Shown: piece by piece, positions 26,892-34,721 of the stretch | How the letters are laid out: the number at the start of each line of letters is the position of its first letter | Numbering within the stretch: position 1 is the stretch's first letter | Source of the DNA: Coleofasciculus sp. LEGE 07092 | GTDB lineage: Bacteria > Cyanobacteriota > Cyanobacteriia > Cyanobacteriales > Coleofasciculaceae | Length of the DNA stretch: 35,340 nt | Reading direction: 5' to 3' | NCBI RefSeq assembly: GCF_015207375.1 | Contig: NZ_JADEWY010000068.1 | Location: 1 to 35,340 of the forward strand | Notes under the pieces: model-generated | Seen by the model: only the letters and a program-made list of their open reading frames with translations | What the model was told of the DNA's origin: nothing | The model's database searches: none | Position numbers and translations under genes: made by a program

Positions 26892-27527
26892 CTATTGACC
26901 GACTTTGTTAGCTGGGGCAATGCTCAAAAGAGTCCCAGGCTTGCCGGGAACTGCACCTTTAATTAATAGTAGGTTCCGGTCTGACTCGACTCGCACCACC
27001 TGGAGTTTGCAAATTGTGATTCGCTTGCCGCCATAACGACCTGCCATCTTTTTACCGGGAAAGGTGCGACCAGGGGTCGTTCCTGCTCCAGTAGAACCGG
27101 GTAAGCGGTGGTTTTTGGAACCATGAGCCATCGGTCCCCGCTTAAAGTTGTGACGCTTTTGATAGCCAGAAAAGCCACGACCGATACTCGTTCCACTGAC
27201 ATCAACAATTTGACCAGCGCTGAAGATATCGACATTGACTAGCTGACCCAGCTCAAATGCATCGGTGCTATCCAAGCGGTATTCGCGCAGGTGACGCAAT
27301 GCCGAAGCGCCGGACTTGACTAAATGTCCCATCTCAGGCTTGTTAATTGCCTTGGATTTGACTTCTTGATAGCCAAGTTGGATGGAGCTATAGCCATCAG
27401 TCTGCTTGGTTTTAATTTGGGTTACTCTGCATGGACCGGCTTGAACGACGGTGACAGGAAGAGCTCTTCCTTCTTCGTCAAACACTTGAGTCATGCCGAG
27501 TTTCGTGCCGAGGATACCGACAGACAC
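26892..27527 (-). CDS. rplC: 50S ribosomal protein L3
   Basis: 211 residues, first gene of the superoperon. The GTG at 27527 gives the family start [20 protein letters not shown] and lies seven bases after AAGGAG; an in-frame upstream ATG at 27578 would only add a non-conserved stretch. Landmarks: [60 protein letters not shown] (with the Gln/His region near the peptidyl transferase centre) and [20 protein letters not shown]. There is no rpsJ upstream, which in cyanobacteria lies in the str operon. Confidence 0.97.
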   Translation of the reverse strand: MSVGILGTKLGMTQVFDEEGRALPVTVVQAGPCRVTQIKTKQTDGYSSIQLGYQEVKSKAINKPEMGHLVKSGASALRHLREYRLDSTDAFELGQLVNVDIFSAGQIVDVSGTSIGRGFSGYQKRHNFKRGPMAHGSKNHRLPGSTGAGTTPGRTFPGKKMAGRYGGKRITICKLQVVRVESDRNLLLIKGAVPGKPGTLLSIAPANKVGQ

Positions 27528-28000
27528 GGGTTTCTCCTTTCTAGACATTACAGCGAGGTCGTTTTGGCGCTGATTCAAAAATGAATCAGCTCTACCTCAC
27601 AAAGCTTCTCATTTGACCCTAAAAGGGGCAGTCATCTCCTCTTGTGAGGCAATGCCTGCCGTTTTCTAGCCTGGTAAGAGTTTAATTACTAGCCAGATTG
27701 CGTGAACCGTCTTTGGAGGTTAGGACTGGCTAACTGCGTTGCCTTGTACCGTCGAGACTTAAGTCGTCAATTCCTCAGTATCCCAACGAGGCAATGATGC
27801 ATCTACCTAAGGGGTAAGAAGTAGTTAATCAAGAACCTGACAGCCTCTTTTGAAGGAGCGGCATTGATCACTGCTCTAGCTCGGAGTTAAAACCAACAAC
27901 GGTTTAGCACCCCAAAACATAGTGGCTTTGGCTTTGAAGTTCAAAGACCACTGCCTCCTCGAACCTCATTTGCTTCTTAGAAGCTGCAAATTGGTCACGA
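27528..28000 (-). promoter_or_regulatory. Long structured leader of the ribosomal superoperon
   Basis: About 470 transcribed bases precede rplC if the promoter at 28007-28036 is used. Hairpin A, next to the gene: GCTGATTCA/TGAATCAGC (27569-27577/27582-27590), enclosed by GAGGT/ACCTC (27555-27559/27594-27598). CCTCAC (27595-27600) can instead pair with GTGAGG (27644-27649), which itself can fold with CCTC (27638-27641), so the pairings exclude one another. GGCAG/CTGCC (27627-27631/27656-27660) and TAGCCAG/CTGGCTA (27690-27696/27726-27732) add stems. The nonamer GAGGCAATG occurs twice (27646, 27788). The layout suggests autoregulation, perhaps by a ribosomal protein such as L4; no known RNA family was recognised. 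Confidence 0.5.
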
Positions 28001-28006
28001 TTGTTC

Positions 28007-28036
28007 AGTATAAAACATTGACCTGCATTTTGTCTA
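28007..28036 (-). promoter_or_regulatory. Candidate sigma-70 promoter for the rplC operon
   Basis: On the minus strand TAGACA (28031-28036), 18 bases, then TATACT (28007-28012): five of six bases match each consensus hexamer. It lies 64 bases after the CHAT gene stop and about 480 bases before the rplC GTG. An imperfect barrier just upstream is the AGGCAACA/TGTTGCCT stem (28046-28053/28083-28090), which lacks a U-tract, so read-through from the CHAT gene is possible. Confidence 0.5.
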
Positions 28037-28099
28037 CCAAACTTCAGGCAACATTTTTAGCTGGCTTCAGGGTGGTATCCTCTGTTGCCTCGATTTTAG

Positions 28100-31000
28100 C
28101 TACAACCCATTCCCAATCAAAATAAACGGTGCCCAATAATAAGGATGACTAAGGCGATTTGCCACGTTGGGCTTCAAACCCTCCCGCAAACGCTGCTGCA
28201 CCACAATTGTACCCCGTTCCTTACCCAAGGCAGTATCATCGCCAGTAATCAGAGCAATTTGGGCTTGTCGTAAGGCTTCAGCTTTGGTAACGTTGCCCTG
28301 CTGCAAGGCAGTGTAAAAGCCATTCATCAATAACTGAGTACCGCCATCATCCACCGTCCACAACGAAGCAATCGCCGCCCTCGCACCTGCCCGTTGCATC
28401 AGATAGCCAAAGCCGAGAATTTCATCCCCATTACCCAGTTTGCCACCCAAACCCGTTTCACAGGCACTCAAAACCACCAAATCAACCGTTTTGAAATTCC
28501 ATTTTTTTGCGTCTTCCAACGTAACCCGTTCCCCATTGCCAAACAGAATAAATGAATCTTGCGGCTGACCCACCACAAACGCCGCATGGGTGGCAAAATG
28601 AACTACGGTATAGTCATCCATTTTGGGAACGGTTGCTTCTGGATTGAAGGCGGTATCTCGCAATTGGGTAGTTGTGGGAATGGTTTCAGCTAAGGTTTCC
28701 ACCTCTACACCAGCAAAGGGCAACCCGGAAAAGTTAAATCGCTCTCCCCTAATATCAACACTATAGTATCCGCTAGTAAAAGCCTCCGCTAATATCTGAA
28801 TTTGGGGTTGGGGTTTAGTATTGAGTTCCGTGAGGGAAGCGGCAGTAATATTATTGATGCGGTAACGCTGCACCAGCCATTGCTGCCCATCGTACAATGC
28901 CGTGAGGGGAATGTAACGCAGTTGACCATCGGGCGCATAAATAATAGTTTGGGCATCGGCGGCTTGGAGTTCAGCTTCTAGGGGTTTAATCAGCCAATTG
29001 TAGAGTTGTTGGGCGGGAGTTTTGGCATCGGCGGTGGGGTTGAGTAAGGCTTGACGGAATGCGGTAATTGTTTGATTGAGTTGTTCTCGTGTAACTTTTA
29101 CGGTGCGGTGAATGGGGGGAGAGTCAGGGGTGGTGAGGACGAGTTCTAGGCGGTCATCTAGAATTAAGGGATAGAGGAGAACGGCATTTTGATTGAGTTT
29201 TTTTAGGTTATCTTGTAAGCTGATTAGTTCTTCTAAATTATTCAGCAAATCCTGTTTTTGACCAGTGCGGCTGAGTTGGTCAACCAGTGCTAACACCTCT
29301 GGACTTTCAATAAAGGTATTGAAGTCGGCGATAATTTGTTCTTGGGCTTTTACCAGTTCAGCGATGCGCTTTTCTTGGTCGGGTGTGCGGTTTTCGGGTT
29401 TAATTTGTCGCAGTTGCGTGAGTTCTTTGCCTAAGGCGATCGCTTGATTTTGAACTGCCGCATATTTTTGGGAAAATTGTTCTTCTTGGGGCAGGGTTGA
29501 GACAGTGCGGCTAGTGGTTTCTAGGGTGCGTCTCCTAGAGGTGCTTACTGTTACTGGGTTATTCTCCGGCTCATTCTGAAGATAATCATCAATTTCTTGT
29601 ACCTTCAGCAAATCTAAAACCTGTTGCGCCTCTGCTGTGCGATTTTGCTTGAGCAATAAATCAGCGAGGGAGCGATAGCGATCGGCTACTTTTTCGGTAT
29701 AAGATTGTTGTAGCTCAACAGGTACAACCCGCAGCTCTTTCCGAATGTCTTCGGTAACGTTAACCGACTGCTTGTAGAATACAATTGCCAATTCGGGTTG
29801 GTTTCGTTGTTCGAGCAACTGACCTAAGCGTTTGAGCGTTTCCCCTTCACTCACTAAATCGCCAACTTCGCGGTGAATAACTAAAGCTTGCTGATATAAT
29901 TCCTCAGCTTTCTTCTCTTGGTTTTGGTTCTGGTAAATTTGTCCAATATTACTAAAGGCTATTCCTTGCCCCGTGCGATCGCCTACGTCTTGATACAAGG
30001 CTAACGCCTGCTGATAAAGGGTTAGAGCCTGGTCATAGTTACCCAGATAGGAGTAAATTTGTGCGATGTTGTTGAGGTTTAAAGCCTGACCCGCACGCAT
30101 AAAGGAGTCTTGACCAAAGGCATCACCGACATTAGCGCGAGCGATCGCATCTTGGCTGAAAAAGCCTAGTGCTTGGGAATTTTGACCGAGGGTATCGTAA
30201 AGTAACTTAATCTCGTTCGAGGTTGTTTCTGGGTCAGAGCGATCGCGGAATTTACTGTAAATATCTGAGGAACGTTGAGCGAATTCTAGGGCTTTTTGAT
30301 ACTGACCGAGGCTAAAATAAGCTGCACCTAAGTTATTGAGGATTGCGGCTTCATCTCCATAAAAGCAAAGTCTTGATTCTGAGCCTGTACCGTAGCAGTC
30401 GCCAACAGTTGTGGTGATGGTTAAGGCTTCCTCGTAAGCGTCCAACGCCTGAGCGTACTTGCCCATATTAACATAAACTACCCCAATATTATTCAGGCTT
30501 TGGGCTTTAGTAATACCCCGGTCGTAAATCGGTAATAATTGCTGATAAAATTCTAACGCTTGCGGATACTCACCCATCCGAAAGTGAACGGCTACAATTC
30601 GTTGGAGGAGATTGGGGTAAGTATAGCCGCCAATGCGATCGCCTAATTTTTTGTAAATGGCTAACGCTTGTTGATAAAACTCTAGGGCTTTAGGGTATTG
30701 GTTGAGATGGGTGTAAACTTCCCCAATATTGTCGAGGGTATAGCCTTGCCCTTCCTCATCACCAATTGCTTTACGAATGGTTAACGCTTGTTCAAAGAAC
30801 TCCAGAGCTTTAGAATAATCGCCCATCCGCAAGTAAACCGTCCCAATATTATCGAAGCTCTGTCCTTCGTGTTCTTTGGCATCGTATTGTTTGAAAATTG
30901 CTAATGCCTGTTGAAATTTCTCCAATGCTGCTGGGAATTGACTGTATTCTAATAGCTGCCACCCCTCTTGGTTGAGATAAGCACCTTCGGTTATTTTTTC

Positions 31001-31114
31001 TTCATAGGTTGGTGCGGGTGCTTGAGCTGATGCTTTAGTTAATGGCAGGGGAAGATTGAGTAAGAGAAGCGAGGTTGCAGTGACAAGGGTGAGGTGTTTG
31101 AGAGTGTCGCGCAT
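28100..31114 (-). CDS. Exported TPR-CHAT domain protein (caspase-like peptidase)
   Basis: From the ATG at 31114 it has 1004 residues; the longer frame from 31177 lacks a sensible N-terminus. A Sec signal peptide (KHLTLVTATSLLLLNLPLPL, then SAQA) precedes about ten TPR units to residue ~460 (GDYSKALEFFEQALTIRKAI and similar). A coiled helical region follows (~480-690), then a CHAT domain. The catalytic pair of the clan CD fold is present: His in VVHFATHAAF (about H843) and Cys in VVLSACETGLGG (about C885). CHAT proteases cleave after defined residues and act in conflict or cell-death pathways in several bacteria. The signal peptide points to a periplasmic or surface role. It is directly upstream of, and co-directional with, the ribosomal superoperon. 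Confidence 0.88.
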   Translation of the reverse strand: MRDTLKHLTLVTATSLLLLNLPLPLTKASAQAPAPTYEEKITEGAYLNQEGWQLLEYSQFPAALEKFQQALAIFKQYDAKEHEGQSFDNIGTVYLRMGDYSKALEFFEQALTIRKAIGDEEGQGYTLDNIGEVYTHLNQYPKALEFYQQALAIYKKLGDRIGGYTYPNLLQRIVAVHFRMGEYPQALEFYQQLLPIYDRGITKAQSLNNIGVVYVNMGKYAQALDAYEEALTITTTVGDCYGTGSESRLCFYGDEAAILNNLGAAYFSLGQYQKALEFAQRSSDIYSKFRDRSDPETTSNEIKLLYDTLGQNSQALGFFSQDAIARANVGDAFGQDSFMRAGQALNLNNIAQIYSYLGNYDQALTLYQQALALYQDVGDRTGQGIAFSNIGQIYQNQNQEKKAEELYQQALVIHREVGDLVSEGETLKRLGQLLEQRNQPELAIVFYKQSVNVTEDIRKELRVVPVELQQSYTEKVADRYRSLADLLLKQNRTAEAQQVLDLLKVQEIDDYLQNEPENNPVTVSTSRRRTLETTSRTVSTLPQEEQFSQKYAAVQNQAIALGKELTQLRQIKPENRTPDQEKRIAELVKAQEQIIADFNTFIESPEVLALVDQLSRTGQKQDLLNNLEELISLQDNLKKLNQNAVLLYPLILDDRLELVLTTPDSPPIHRTVKVTREQLNQTITAFRQALLNPTADAKTPAQQLYNWLIKPLEAELQAADAQTIIYAPDGQLRYIPLTALYDGQQWLVQRYRINNITAASLTELNTKPQPQIQILAEAFTSGYYSVDIRGERFNFSGLPFAGVEVETLAETIPTTTQLRDTAFNPEATVPKMDDYTVVHFATHAAFVVGQPQDSFILFGNGERVTLEDAKKWNFKTVDLVVLSACETGLGGKLGNGDEILGFGYLMQRAGARAAIASLWTVDDGGTQLLMNGFYTALQQGNVTKAEALRQAQIALITGDDTALGKERGTIVVQQRLREGLKPNVANRLSHPYYWAPFILIGNGL

Positions 31115-31450
31115 GATAGGTGGATTTTTTGTCGTAATTTGGAAAGCTGCCTTTGCCCTGGAGCTACATCGACACACCCTCTAGTTAGCAAGGATAGGCG
31201 TTTAGCAGTGCAGATAACTGGTTAGTCTAACCTATCTCTTACCAGTAGGAACCTATGCACTGGCTCAACCTGCCCCTATGAATCAAATTTTTAACTGGGC
31301 GATCGCGTTGTTCACAGTAAAGGCGAGATCCCCGACTTCTTAGAGAAGTCGGGGATCTGAACCGCCTCAAGGTGAAACGTTGGATGAAGCGATCGCAATT
31401 ATCCAGTAACACTTTACCCTGATCCAGTAACTCAACAGGAATATAAACGC
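31115..31450. other. Region between the CHAT gene and the small regulator gene
   Basis: 336 bases holding the HNH remnant (up to 31454) and a perfect 15-bp hairpin (31326-31358). No complete gene is visible. The CHAT ATG is not preceded by an obvious Shine-Dalgarno or promoter. Confidence 0.4.
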
Positions 31451-31454
31451 TCAC
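31239..31454 (-). pseudogene. Remnant of an HNH endonuclease gene (first codons only)
   Basis: A GTG overlapping the upstream stop as GTGA opens a 71-codon frame beginning VSVYIPVELLDQ. In cyanobacteria the partner of this type of regulator is often an HNH nuclease starting with a similar xYIPVELQ segment. Here the similarity ends after about ten residues and no CxxC or HNH motif follows; the frame runs through a dispersed hairpin at 31326-31358. I read it as the 5' stub of a deleted nuclease gene. A chance frame cannot be ruled out. Confidence 0.4.
31326..31358. repeat. Dispersed hairpin (GATCCCCGACTTCT type)
   Basis: AGATCCCCGACTTCT (31326-31340) pairs perfectly with AGAAGTCGGGGATCT (31344-31358) around a TAG loop. 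Same family as 767-795 and 32894-32926. Confidence 0.85.
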
Positions 31455-31795
31455 GCTACCGTTGCCACTGTTTCTAGGCAGTGTAGAGTATATCTGGCTC
31501 TGGTTTTGAGGATTGTGAGTTGATCGACTTGTGCTAGGAGATGGTCTAGATTGGCAATTTCGTCGGCAGAGAGTTGAAATTCTGCATTCTGAACTAGCAA
31601 ATCGTTCAATTGATTTTGTGCTGCGGGAGCTAGCATACTATCAGCTAATGCTTGCAGTTCATCTCGGCTTAAGCCAATTAAGCATTCCTCATCTAAAGCC
31701 AGTGGGTTTGCTAGTCGATTATACGCTTCCAAATCTAACAAGACGCCAACTCGCTCCCCCTGCTCGTTGGTAATGTAACGCACTTGCTCAGACAT
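31451..31795 (-). CDS. Small antitoxin-like/partner protein of an HNH nuclease
   Basis: 114 residues. It opens with EQVRYITNEQGERVGVLLDL and EAYNRLANP, resembling the Phd/YefM-like antitoxin start, followed by ECLIGLSRDELQALADSMLA, an amphipathic helical middle and LDHLLAQVDQLTILKTRARY near the end. This family is common in cyanobacteria and is usually followed by an HNH endonuclease gene; here only a stub of that gene follows, overlapping by four bases (GTGA). The frame is complete and ATG at 31795 is clear. Its biochemical role is not established; antitoxin function is inference. Confidence 0.6.
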   Translation of the reverse strand: MSEQVRYITNEQGERVGVLLDLEAYNRLANPLALDEECLIGLSRDELQALADSMLAPAAQNQLNDLLVQNAEFQLSADEIANLDHLLAQVDQLTILKTRARYTLHCLETVATVA

Positions 31796-31824
31796 GGGTT
31801 TTCTCTCTCAGGTCTTTGCTTCAC

Positions 31825-32793
31825 CTACTTATTTGGTTTCCAGACATGAGGGGTATTCACCTTTACGGTTTGTTCCTTGGAGTTAAAGACCATCCAGAGT
31901 GAGGGAGTTGCTGCCACTTCCACAATGCCTTTCTGTACAACCTTGCCTTGAGTAGATAGCTGAATCTTGTAGACTCCAGGTGGAGTATCATAAGAAACAA
32001 GCTGCACATTCTCCTCCAGAGGAATCTCTGTGAGTATCTTTTCTCCCTTAGAGTCCTCCACAGAAACTGTGAGCGAATCATCGGTACAGGAGACAAAATT
32101 TAGTCTTACCAGCCAATCCGGTTTTAAGTCAAAACCATTTTGATATTGGTTGTTATTTTCTACATTAGTCGAACTAAGGTCATTACATACAGAATGAGCA
32201 AAAAGCCCTGCTTCTTCCCTGTTAGCTATTTTCTTTTGGTACTTATCTTGTTGCTCTAAGCGGTTGGCTTCCCTCAAGTCATAAGCTTCATCAGGTTCGA
32301 TAGCAAGATTCGGCTTCCAGACAGTAGAGTTGTCTACCTGTACGGTTTGCTCATTGACATCCACCACAAACCTGATATGGCTTTTGGGTTTCACTTCCAA
32401 AGAGCCTTTTTGCCAAACCCTACCTTGAGTCAAAAACTTTACCGTATAGGTGCCAGGGAAGATGGTACTGCCACTGTTTCTAATGCTGAACTCCCCAGGT
32501 TCCTTGGTGCCGAAATAGCTCTGTTTATTAACCTCACCCTCAAAAGCAACTGTGAGCTGTTTAGTGTGCTCATTGATGCAGGTGAAGATCTCGACAAATC
32601 CCTGCCCGTCTGGTATTGAGTCAGCTTGCCGTCGTTGGGCATTTAAGTAAGCTGACTTACGATTAGCACAGTCAGTCCGAAAGTTAGCCTCCTCAATTTG
32701 GGTTTGTATAGAGTTACGAACCAAGCCGCAAGCTCTAGTGGCTAAGCTGATAGTAATGAGTAGTGCGCTTGTGATAATAATTTTAGATTTCAT
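31825..32793 (-). CDS. Secreted protein with two copies of a beta-rich domain ending in WKPN
   Basis: 322 residues, not recognised. The N-terminus is a signal sequence (KSKIIITSALLITISLATRAC); the Cys after it is a poor lipobox, so lipoprotein status is uncertain. Two homologous units follow: about 65-165 (FVEIFTCINEHTKQLTVAFE, then PGTYTVKFLTQGRVWQKGSL, VVDVNEQTVQVDNSTVWKPN) and about 225-320 (VRLNFVSCTDDSLTVSVEDS, PPGVYKIQLSTQGKVVQKGI, VFNSKEQTVKVNTPHVWKPN). The shared skeleton is C-x(n)-LTV-x(n)-PGxYxxxxxTQGxVxQKGxxEV, then EQTV, then WKPN. A beta-sandwich is likely. A Lys/Glu-rich linker joins the units. Both neighbours are defence-type small genes; no functional link is evident. Confidence 0.6.
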   Translation of the reverse strand: MKSKIIITSALLITISLATRACGLVRNSIQTQIEEANFRTDCANRKSAYLNAQRRQADSIPDGQGFVEIFTCINEHTKQLTVAFEGEVNKQSYFGTKEPGEFSIRNSGSTIFPGTYTVKFLTQGRVWQKGSLEVKPKSHIRFVVDVNEQTVQVDNSTVWKPNLAIEPDEAYDLREANRLEQQDKYQKKIANREEAGLFAHSVCNDLSSTNVENNNQYQNGFDLKPDWLVRLNFVSCTDDSLTVSVEDSKGEKILTEIPLEENVQLVSYDTPPGVYKIQLSTQGKVVQKGIVEVAATPSLWMVFNSKEQTVKVNTPHVWKPNK

Positions 32794-32893
32794 GTTTCTT
32801 TCAACTTCGATTTGCTACTGCACAGCTTTGTTAAACCGAGACGGCTTTCACTGCTATAGCAAACCTATTTGAGTTGTGAGATGTCATCGGTTC

Positions 32894-32926
32894 AGAGTCC
32901 TGACTTCTTAGAGAAGTCAGGGATCT
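32894..32926. repeat. Dispersed hairpin (GATCCCTGACTTCT type)
   Basis: AGAGTCCTGACTTCT (32894-32908) faces AGAAGTCAGGGATCT (32912-32926) around a TAG loop, with one mismatch and one G-U wobble. A diverged sister of 31326-31358, showing a compensated C-to-T/G-to-A change in the middle of the stem. Confidence 0.8.
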
Positions 32927-33046
32927 CGCCTTCACGAATCATTTAGAACTGCCATACAACGTTAGTTCTTATTGCTCTTCAATGAAAATAGTATTATAAC
33001 AAATTCGGGTTAACTACCCCCTTTTTCAATAACCAGCATAACTGGT

Positions 33047-33075
33047 GTAGAGACGTTCCGCCAGAACATCTCTAC
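33047..33075. repeat. Dispersed hairpin (GTAGAGAC type)
   Basis: GTAGAGACGTTC (33047-33058) pairs with GAACATCTCTAC (33064-33075), one G-U wobble, five-base loop. Same family as the hairpin at 5348-5375. Confidence 0.75.
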
Positions 33076-33203
33076 AGGAATTTGATATCGCTAGTCATTG
33101 GTTTTCGTTCGAGACTTGAATGCTGCGATCGCTTCTGGACTGGGTTCGAGTTTCCAATAATTGCCCTGCGGTATCAAGAAATATGACAGAAGAAGCGATC
33201 GCC

Positions 33204-33551
33204 CTAAAAAGGCAGATACTCAACAACATTAAGCCATTCCCCAGGTTCTGAAGCAAGAGCAATTAGTTCCAAATCTTTGACAAATTGCCCAATCGTACCC
33301 CCTAACTGATGTCCAAATATCAACCCTGCAAAAGGTCGTTCCTGACGCTGCCAATCTTCAGCTAGTGCTTTAAACCGGATATCCTGAGTAAATAAAACTC
33401 GACCGAGTGAACTAGCGTGTTCCAAAAGCGCCTCATCAGTTAACTCTGCTGAATTGTCTTCAATTGCAGTGAGAACATCTACACCACGACGACGCAATTG
33501 ATCTGTAATAGCTTGAGGTACATGAACATCCATGTAGAGTGCGATCGCCAC
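33204..33551 (-). CDS. DUF5615 family PIN-like protein (putative toxin)
   Basis: 115 residues. It starts MAIALYMDVHVPQAITDQLR, then RGVDVLTAIEDN, DEALLEHASSLGRVLFTQD and FKALAEDW. This is the DUF5615 pattern, a PIN-like fold with acidic residues early (D8), in the middle (E31/D32) and at TQD, where metal-dependent RNases have theirs. The start is GTG at 33551, immediately after the TAA of the DUF433 gene, so the pair is co-translated. Toxin activity is inferred from family context, not shown. Confidence 0.75.
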   Translation of the reverse strand: MAIALYMDVHVPQAITDQLRRRGVDVLTAIEDNSAELTDEALLEHASSLGRVLFTQDIRFKALAEDWQRQERPFAGLIFGHQLGGTIGQFVKDLELIALASEPGEWLNVVEYLPF

Positions 33552-33866
33552 TTACAACAGCCCTTTTGCCCGCATCCTGACAAAGAAAGGAGAAGGTGAT
33601 GCTTGAGATTTTGCCTGTTGCGCTTGCTCCCATTCGGTGCGAATCTCATTGTCAATTTCATCTTGGCGATCGAAGTAATACACCATCGCCGCATGAGCTT
33701 CTGATAGGGTTAGGTAAGGATGCTGTCGGCACATTTCCTCAACTGACCAACCATAAGCCAAATAATCCATGACAATCTGAGCAACGCGCACACGCGGTAT
33801 TCGCTGTAACCGTGCGGGTTGACCTTCCGCTTTCTCGATATGAGGATAAATTACTCCTGATGTCAT
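33552..33866 (-). CDS. DUF433 domain protein (putative antitoxin)
   Basis: 104 residues. Pattern of DUF433: PRVRVAQIVMDYLAYGWSVE, EEMCRQHPYLTLSEAHAAMV, YYFDRQDEIDNEI, which contains a helix-turn-helix likely used for operator binding. The usual DUF433 opening (IxKxPGVxGGxP-like) is reduced to ARLQRIPRVRVA. A charged C-terminal tail (SPSPFFVRMRAKGLL) would bind the toxin. ATG at 33866. It is directly followed by the DUF5615 gene. Confidence 0.75.
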   Translation of the reverse strand: MTSGVIYPHIEKAEGQPARLQRIPRVRVAQIVMDYLAYGWSVEEMCRQHPYLTLSEAHAAMVYYFDRQDEIDNEIRTEWEQAQQAKSQASPSPFFVRMRAKGLL

Positions 33867-34026
33867 GGCATTGATGTTGAATCCCTACTGAAGCTTAGAA
33901 TAACAAGTCTGAGTGAGCAGAGCTATTGTGTAAGGGATTGTCTTTCATTCGTTCTGTTCACCGCTAGGAATTGCCCCAGCCTAGATGCCGTTGGAACAAA
34001 TAAAGAGCGATCGCCAAGTGATGGAA

Positions 34027-34398
34027 TCAAAGTTTACCCTCTTGCAAAACGCCAATCTTGGGTAACTCCTTCCACTCCGGCTCAATCGGTGAGTAGCGGC
34101 AATAGCACACAACAATCTCGTCATACTCAGCCGAGTCAACCGACTTAAACCGCTCAACTCGGCTCACTTCCCAGTCAGACCAACGAACATGAGTGCTAGC
34201 ATCCGGGAAGTTTGGATCGACCGACTCTTCAAAGCGGGCAAACTCACGCGGACGGTAGCCTGGTTCTGGCAACGCCTTATTAGAGCAATCCAAATACTCA
34301 GCCAGCATCCGGGTTAAATGTCCAGCAGGCTGCAACTTACGCTCCTTCCACCCCTTCGATGAAGCTGATTCAGTTTTGAAGACAATCCATCTCTTCAC
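34027..34398 (-). CDS. Small protein of unknown function, coupled to the upstream gene
   Basis: 123 residues, not recognised. The GTG at 34398 has an excellent GGGAGGA eight bases ahead, which lies in the last codons of the upstream small gene; the two frames are three bases apart. The protein is rich in Trp, Arg and Glu (WKERKLQPAGHLTRML, RWSDWEVSRVERFKSVD, EIVVCYCRYSPIEPEWKELP) with no membrane helix or signal peptide. A cytosolic soluble fold is likely. Function unknown. Confidence 0.6.
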   Translation of the reverse strand: MKRWIVFKTESASSKGWKERKLQPAGHLTRMLAEYLDCSNKALPEPGYRPREFARFEESVDPNFPDASTHVRWSDWEVSRVERFKSVDSAEYDEIVVCYCRYSPIEPEWKELPKIGVLQEGKL

Positions 34399-34401
34399 AG
34401 C

Positions 34402-34617
34402 TTATTCCTCCCTCTCATGTTGGGGTTCATAGGGACTAGGTGGGAACTGGGGTTCGCCATCAAACACACAGTCAACCTCAAGCATTGGATCGCCAGTCTC
34501 CTCAATCCTGACAAGGTTCCAGCCGTACTTGTCAGCCATGTCCTCACACTTGTCTGGATCGGTTGCGCCATGCCGTGAGACGTTCTCATCCGGGTCGTAC
34601 CGTGGACTTCTGGTCAT
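34402..34617 (-). CDS. Small acidic protein of unknown function
   Basis: 71 residues, strongly acidic, with no cysteine motif beyond single Cys residues. Segments: PDENVSRHGATDPDKCEDMA, KYGWNLVRIEETGDPMLEVD, FDGEPQFPPSPYEPQHEREE. A second frame (34395-34589) overlaps it, but only this one ends so as to provide the Shine-Dalgarno of the next gene and starts with ATG just after a clean gap. The two small genes likely form an operon. Confidence 0.55.
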   Translation of the reverse strand: MTRSPRYDPDENVSRHGATDPDKCEDMADKYGWNLVRIEETGDPMLEVDCVFDGEPQFPPSPYEPQHEREE

Positions 34618-34721
34618 TAATCATTTGCAATCATTGTAAGTTAGTATTCTGCTAAATCTCGTCAATGGCAACTAGGAATTCTTCAGATGCGGTTGACACG
34701 ACCAAAGCGCGATCGCACCCC

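Larger units (their letters stand above)
32794..33203. other. 410-base gap with dispersed hairpins
   Basis: Contains hairpins at 32894-32926 and 33047-33075. Short open stretches on the minus strand between 33090 and 33200 read plausibly in two different frames around HIP1 sites, but none has a start or a recognisable motif. No convincing promoter for the gene at 32793 was found. Confidence 0.4.

Noticed and set aside
27528..28000. tRNA, tmRNA or IS200-type guide RNA in the structured region upstream of rplC
   Set aside because: No acceptor stem/CCA, no tmRNA tag frame and no TnpB nearby. The position and orientation fit an mRNA leader better.
33090..33203. C-terminal gene fragment on the minus strand downstream of the DUF5615 gene
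   Set aside because: Two different frames both look partly protein-like around HIP1 octamers; neither has a start or a recognisable motif.
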